The notes under the pieces are model-generated. The model searched no databases. It was not told where the DNA came from and saw only the letters and a program-made list of their open reading frames with translations. 64,000 nt of DNA from Butyrivibrio sp. AC2005 (lineage in GTDB: Bacteria; Bacillota; Clostridia; Lachnospirales; Lachnospiraceae), in assembly GCF_000424145.1 (NCBI RefSeq), contig NZ_KE384137.1, forward strand, positions 394,484-458,483, written 5' to 3'. This document shows positions 60,695 to 64,000 of the stretch, one piece after another. Position 1 is the stretch's first letter; each line of letters opens with the position of its first letter. The position numbers and the translations under genes are program-made.

Positions 60695-60993
60695 TTTAGT
60701 TCTGAATTTCCAATGGACTTGTTCTCCTTTTCTGTTTTTTATTTTAAACGAATCCTCATCCAAAATCATGCTGCGCATCATGATCTTTTTCGACTACCGG
60801 TATCCAAATTACTCACCGACTATGTAGTCCTATTGATTCGTTAGAAAAATAAGGAATAGCTGGATCGAATTGGTGAAGCACACGCCGCCGCATCTCACCC
60901 CTATTCTCAAAACAGATAAATCTCTGTTCTTACTCCGGTAAAGCACTCGCTACCTTTGCTACTACTGAGTGTTTATCTGCTCGTCTGTTGGTA
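60661..60993 (-). ncRNA. Candidate noncoding transcript upstream of topA
   Basis: A very good promoter (61000-61028) and a strong terminator (60661-60694) bound about 330 bases without a convincing gene. On the minus strand several local stems can be drawn: CACTC/GAGTG, AACAGA/TCTGTT, GGTGA/TCACC, GACTA/TAGTC and ATCATG/CATGAT. Two very short frames exist (60813-60893, 26 residues; 60686-60781, 31 residues, running into the terminator), neither recognised. It does not show the landmarks of tmRNA, RNase P or SRP RNA. It could be an RNA regulator, a leader attenuating topA, or a small-peptide transcript. Confidence 0.5.
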
Positions 60994-60999
60994 ATATTG

Positions 61000-61028
61000 A
61001 TAATATCAGCACGCCATATAAATGTCAA
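61000..61028 (-). promoter_or_regulatory. Strong SigA-type promoter upstream of topA
   Basis: Minus-strand consensus TTGACA (61023-61028), 17 bp, TATTAT (61000-61005). Start of transcription expected near 60993. No gene with a normal ribosome binding site follows before the terminator. Confidence 0.8.
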
Positions 61029-61245
61029 TACATTTTAGCTGAATTTATATATTTTTTTGAATACATTTCTATTCACGATATATTGTCACTATTTTCAGTC
61101 TATTTTACTCAAATTGATTGTATATTTAAATTCATTTTAATTAAAAAGGCAGTAATCATGCTTAAAATGCATTATCTTGTATTTAGCTTTATCCTTTTAC
61201 TATATATTGTATAGCAGCATTGTCACCCTAACCTTATAATTGTAG

Positions 61246-61313
61246 TTGACATTATATACAATTCATTCTATTCTATATTCGTCACCCATTATTGTTTCAT
61301 TTTAGGTGACAAT
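61246..61313 (+). promoter_or_regulatory. bioY promoter with BirA-like operator
   Basis: TTGACA (61246-61251), 17 bp, TATTCT (61269-61274). Over the start point lies an inverted pair GTCACC (61281-61286) and GGTGAC (61305-61310), flanked by ATT/AAT; another ATTGTCACC half-site is at 61219-61227. The arrangement recalls BirA operators, though the spacer (18) is longer than the usual 14-16. Confidence 0.55.
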
Positions 61314-61337
61314 ATTTCATGAAAGAAGGATTCAAAA

Positions 61338-61955
61338 ATGAATGAAGAAATTAGTAATACCAGCGCAGAAGTACTCGAAACCAAACAGGCTTCTTCAGTA
61401 AAGGATCTATGCTTTATTGCTGTTTTTACCGCAATAATATGCGTATTATCACAGCTGTCAATTCCAATGCCCGCAGGTGTTCCAATGACCTTGCAGACGC
61501 TTATTATTCCTCTTGCCGGTATCGTAATCGGTAAAAAAAGAGGCACCTATTCAACACTTCTTTACCTGCTTATCGGAGCAATCGGCATTCCCGTATTTTC
61601 AGGTTTTAAAGGTGGAATAGGAATTCTCCTTGGATTAACAGGCGGTTTTCTTATTTCATTTCCCATACTCTCCCTAACAGCAGGTATCGGTGATGAACTT
61701 GGGCTTAAGCTTTGTAATAAAAAAAGCACAGGTAAAGCATTATATTACATTACCCTCGTGCTTTGTCTTTTAATTGGTGCTACAATAAACTATGTGTTTG
61801 GAACCATATGGTTTATGATTGCTTCAGGAAACACCTTTATGGCTGGTCTTACAGCCTGTGTACTGCCATTTATCCCTACCGCAATCCTTAAGATAATCAT
61901 AGTTGCCATCCTCGGTCCCGAACTCAAGAGGCGCCTACTGCCAATATTAAATTGA
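61338..61955 (+). CDS. bioY: Biotin transporter BioY
   Basis: 205 residues with about six membrane helices. The N-terminal VLSQLSIPMPAGVPMTLQTL and the GTYSTLLYLLIGAIGIPVFSG region are typical of BioY, the biotin-binding S component of ECF transporters. It suggests biotin uptake; no biotin synthesis genes are seen. The ATG follows GAAGGA. birA follows after 15 bases, so transporter and regulator are probably co-transcribed. Confidence 0.94.
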   Translation: MNEEISNTSAEVLETKQASSVKDLCFIAVFTAIICVLSQLSIPMPAGVPMTLQTLIIPLAGIVIGKKRGTYSTLLYLLIGAIGIPVFSGFKGGIGILLGLTGGFLISFPILSLTAGIGDELGLKLCNKKSTGKALYYITLVLCLLIGATINYVFGTIWFMIASGNTFMAGLTACVLPFIPTAILKIIIVAILGPELKRRLLPILN

Positions 61956-61970
61956 TAAAGGACTAAAAAT

Positions 61971-62744
61971 ATGCCGGACACAAAAAGTAAAGTGCTTAGC
62001 TATCTCGAAGAAAACAGTGGTAAATTCTCATCCGGAGAAACCATAGCAGCGGAGCTTGGCATTTCAAGGAACAGTGTCTGGAAAGCCATAGAATCCCTGC
62101 GAAGAGACGGTTTCCAAATAGAAGCTGCATCCCGCAGGGGTTATTCTTTATCAGGAAAAGCTGACAAAATCTCCTTATCAGAAATCAAAAAATATTTGCC
62201 AGCTTCGATAAATTCAGATCTTATATCAGTCTATAATTCCCTTGAATCCACTAATAAAACCGCGAAGAGCGAAGCTTCCTTTGATGCCCCCCACGGCACT
62301 GTTATCATCGCCTCAGAGCAAACAGGCGGAATAGGAAAAAAGAGACATGTATTCGCCTCTCCAAAAGGCGGAATTTACATGAGCATCGTGTTAAGACCGG
62401 ATCATTTTCCTGTTGAGGATTATAAACAAATAACGTCATTTTGTGCGCAATCTGTTTGTAAGGCTATAAAGATGCTTACAGACTTATCTCCCACCATTTC
62501 AGAAACAAATGACATTTATCTGGGCGATAAAAAGATATGCGGAATCCTATCAGAAGCAAGCTATGAATTCGACACCGAAGAAATCCAATATGTAATTGTG
62601 GGGATTGGGATACATTTCAATTCAGAATTATCAGATTTTCCCGCCATGATCAGAAAGACGGTTGGGACACTTTTCGCAAAAGGTGAAGAAACCACCACAA
62701 AAAATGAACTTATCGCCAAAATACTTGAGCTTATTCTTGTTTAA
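61971..62744 (+). CDS. birA: BirA-like biotin regulator, shortened and with altered ligase motif
   Basis: 257 residues. The N-terminal winged helix (SSGETIAAELGISRNSVWKAI) is intact. In the ligase domain the biotin-binding loop, normally GRGRxGR, reads GGIGKKR (119-125), and the KWxND segment reads SETND. The Lys corresponding to the biotinoyl-AMP contact survives in DKKICGIL. The protein ends near where the C-terminal SH3-like domain (about 50 residues) should begin, just before a repeat. It may be a repressor with reduced or no ligase activity. The ATG follows AAAGGA. Confidence 0.85.
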   Translation: MPDTKSKVLSYLEENSGKFSSGETIAAELGISRNSVWKAIESLRRDGFQIEAASRRGYSLSGKADKISLSEIKKYLPASINSDLISVYNSLESTNKTAKSEASFDAPHGTVIIASEQTGGIGKKRHVFASPKGGIYMSIVLRPDHFPVEDYKQITSFCAQSVCKAIKMLTDLSPTISETNDIYLGDKKICGILSEASYEFDTEEIQYVIVGIGIHFNSELSDFPAMIRKTVGTLFAKGEETTTKNELIAKILELILV

Positions 62745-62751
62745 AGGACGC

Positions 62752-62833
62752 GCCCCCCGGCTATATATTTATTTCCAAACCTCGTTGCAAAAATATGCAG
62801 AATCGGTTTGGCCTGAATATATATGCCGGGGGC
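62752..62833. repeat. Long inverted repeat after birA
   Basis: Arms of about 30 bp (62752-62781 and 62804-62833) starting GCCCCC-GGC-TATATAT and closing with CCAAACC/GGTTTGG. It lies between convergent birA and hslO and may end both transcripts. Its right arm is the first unit of the tandem repeat below. Confidence 0.8.
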
Positions 62834-62990
62834 ACTGTCTATGTACACTCACAAACCTCATTTCAAAAAAACACAGAATCGGTTTGGCCTGAATATATAT
62901 GCCGGGGCACTGTCTATGTACACTCACAAACCTCATTTCAAAAAAACACAGAATCGGTTTGGCCTGAATATATATGCCGGGGCACTGTTT
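62798..62990. repeat. 75-76 bp tandem repeat, 2.5 copies
   Basis: Units start CAGAATCGGTTTGGCC at 62798, 62874 and 62949; the first two differ by one G in a G-run, the third is cut at the hslO end. A degenerate partial unit precedes. No variable spacers, so it is not CRISPR. Confidence 0.92.
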
Positions 62991-62991
62991 T

Positions 62992-63876
62992 TTATTTTGC
63001 TTTAGAAATCATTCCTTTAATATCATCCGGGCTGAAGCTGTAGGCCTTTCCGCAGAAGTGACATTTGATTTCAATGTCTTTTTCATCGGATGCCAGATCT
63101 TCAAGCTCTTTTTTTCCAAGTAGTATAAGTGCTCTCTCCACTCTGTCTCTGTCGCATCCACAGTGGAATTCAACAGGCATGTTGGTGGTAATCTCATAAT
63201 CAAAGCCATCAAGTACCATGGCAAGAAGTTCTTCAGGTGTCTTTCCCTCTCTAAGAATGTCTGTGACAGATTTCATTCCCTGAATGTTACCTTCAAGTCT
63301 GCTGATAGTTTCTTCAGAAGCACCGGGCATCAGCTGAACAATAAAGCCGCCTGCCTCCATAATGGAGAAATCATTTTTCACAAGAACTCCAAGTCCCACA
63401 GATGAAGGAATCTGCTCAGACTCAGCAAAATAGCATGTAAGATCATCAGCTATCTCACCTGAAAGGAGCTGAATTGTTCCGACATAAGGATCCTTAAGAC
63501 CAAGGTCTCTGGTGACAGTAAGTGTTCCATTTCCTACAGCGCCGCCTACATTGAGATGTCCGCCTTCATTATTGGGGAGTGCAACGGCGTTATTCCTGAC
63601 ATACCCCTTTACCTGCCCTCTGTTGTTAACAGTAACAAGGAGTCCGCCAATTGGTCCGTCACCCTCAATTGTAATAGTAAGGGCATCCTTTTCATTTTTT
63701 AACATATCACCCATCATAAGAGCGCCGCTCATTAGTCTCCCAAGAGCGGCACTGCATATAGGGCTAAGATCGTGAATTTTTCTGGCCTCTTCAACCAGAT
63801 TCCTTGAAGTAATTGCGAAGGCTCTGATCTGCGCATCTGCAGCAGTGGCCCTCACCATGTAATCTCTGTATTCCAT
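62992..63876 (-). CDS. hslO: Redox-regulated chaperone Hsp33
   Basis: 294 residues. The C-terminal zinc centre has HCGCD and CHFC (four Cys) that release zinc and form disulfides under oxidation, turning the protein into a holdase chaperone. The N-terminal domain has VRATAADAQIRAFAITSRN and EGDGPIGGL. The open frame extends into a repeat upstream, but the ATG at 63876 follows AGGAG and starts the family sequence. Together with the OhrR-like regulator it shows oxidative-stress defence in an anaerobe. Confidence 0.95.
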   Translation of the reverse strand: MEYRDYMVRATAADAQIRAFAITSRNLVEEARKIHDLSPICSAALGRLMSGALMMGDMLKNEKDALTITIEGDGPIGGLLVTVNNRGQVKGYVRNNAVALPNNEGGHLNVGGAVGNGTLTVTRDLGLKDPYVGTIQLLSGEIADDLTCYFAESEQIPSSVGLGVLVKNDFSIMEAGGFIVQLMPGASEETISRLEGNIQGMKSVTDILREGKTPEELLAMVLDGFDYEITTNMPVEFHCGCDRDRVERALILLGKKELEDLASDEKDIEIKCHFCGKAYSFSPDDIKGMISKAK

Positions 63877-63890
63877 GTATCTCCTGTAAA

Positions 63891-63936
63891 CCCTCATCCG
63901 CCCTACGGGCACCTTCCCCCTAAAAGGGGGAAGGCT
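63891..63936 (+). repeat. Dispersed structured repeat, copy R6 (short form)
   Basis: Starts CCCTCATCCG with stem A GCCC-TAC-GGGC, then jumps directly to the CCTTCCCCC...GGGGGAAGGCTT edge; stem B and the middle are absent. It lies 15 bases upstream of hslO. Confidence 0.88.
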
Positions 63937-64000
63937 TAAATTATATGTCTTCTCCCTGGAAGGGGGGGGAAGGCTTAAATTATATGCCTTCTCCCTGGAA
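63926..64000. repeat. 39-bp tandem repeat at the window edge
   Basis: AAGGCTTAAATTATATG occurs at 63931 and 63970, followed each time by YCTTCTCCCTGGAA. It grows out of the R6 edge and runs off the window. Confidence 0.8.

Noticed and set aside
60686..60893. Two short frames (26 and 31 codons) as genes
   Set aside because: Only the first has a plausible GGGGTGAG site, neither resembles a known family, and the second runs into the terminator hairpin. Kept only as an alternative in the ncRNA entry.
62798..62990. Tandem repeats as a CRISPR array
   Set aside because: Whole units of 75-76 bp repeat with no variable spacers and no cas genes nearby.

Overview
The window looks like chromosome of a motile, low-to-moderate GC, strictly anaerobic Firmicute of the family Lachnospiraceae, most likely the Butyrivibrio/Pseudobutyrivibrio group. 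The reasons are a Firmicutes-type topA-codY-fla/che-sigD-rpsB-tsf gene order, FliY/CheC/CheD chemotaxis proteins, CodY and MinE, and a six-subunit Ech-type energy-converting [NiFe] hydrogenase, which is known from rumen Butyrivibrio. The genus is an inference from gene content; no rRNA gene is present to settle it.

Layout. Almost everything is on the minus strand, so the window is described here from high to low coordinates. At the right end are hslO (Hsp33) and, convergent with it on the plus strand, bioY and a shortened birA, separated by a 75-76 bp tandem repeat. Then come a gene-free stretch that looks like an independent untranslated transcript (promoter near 61000-61028, terminator near 60661-60694), topA and codY. 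A long flagellar/chemotaxis block follows: flgB flgC fliE fliF fliG fliH fliI fliJ motE(ylxF) fliK flgD, a TIGR02530-type gene, flgE, then a 1.2 kb interruption with a 5'-truncated Rpn-type nuclease fragment, then flbD motA motB fliL fliM fliY fliO fliP fliQ fliR flhB flhA flhF flhG pilZ cheB cheA cheW cheC cheD, an unknown membrane protein and sigD. Next is a poorly characterised group (fapA, a small hydrophilic protein, a DUF6115-like coiled-coil protein and a membrane-anchored MltG-like fragment), then rpsB-tsf, minC-minD-minE, an OhrR-type MarR regulator, echABCDEF, hypF-hypC-hypD-hypE, a MecA-like adaptor and the start of an RluF-type pseudouridine synthase that runs off the left edge.

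How the genes fit together. FliF/G/M/Y build the basal body and switch, FliO/P/Q/R/FlhA/FlhB the export gate, FliH/I/J the ATPase complex, FlgB/C/D/E, FliE and FliK the rod and hook, MotA/B the stator, CheA/W/B/C/D the signalling pathway, FlhF/FlhG placement and number control, the PilZ protein a probable c-di-GMP brake, and SigD late-gene transcription. cheY, cheR, flagellin and flgM are not in the window. Ech should couple ferredoxin oxidation and H2 formation to ion export; HypC/D/E/F build its Fe(CN)2CO centre. The peroxide-sensor-like regulator next to echA suggests, without proving, redox control of the hydrogenase.

The most unusual structure is a family of six dispersed elements (five of about 95-100 bp and one short form), all in the same polarity, whose two hairpin stems differ in sequence between copies while keeping base pairing. 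Three copies sit between flagellar operon genes and two seem to supply the ribosome binding site of the next gene. I saw no rRNA, tRNA, CRISPR array, complete IS element or prophage gene.
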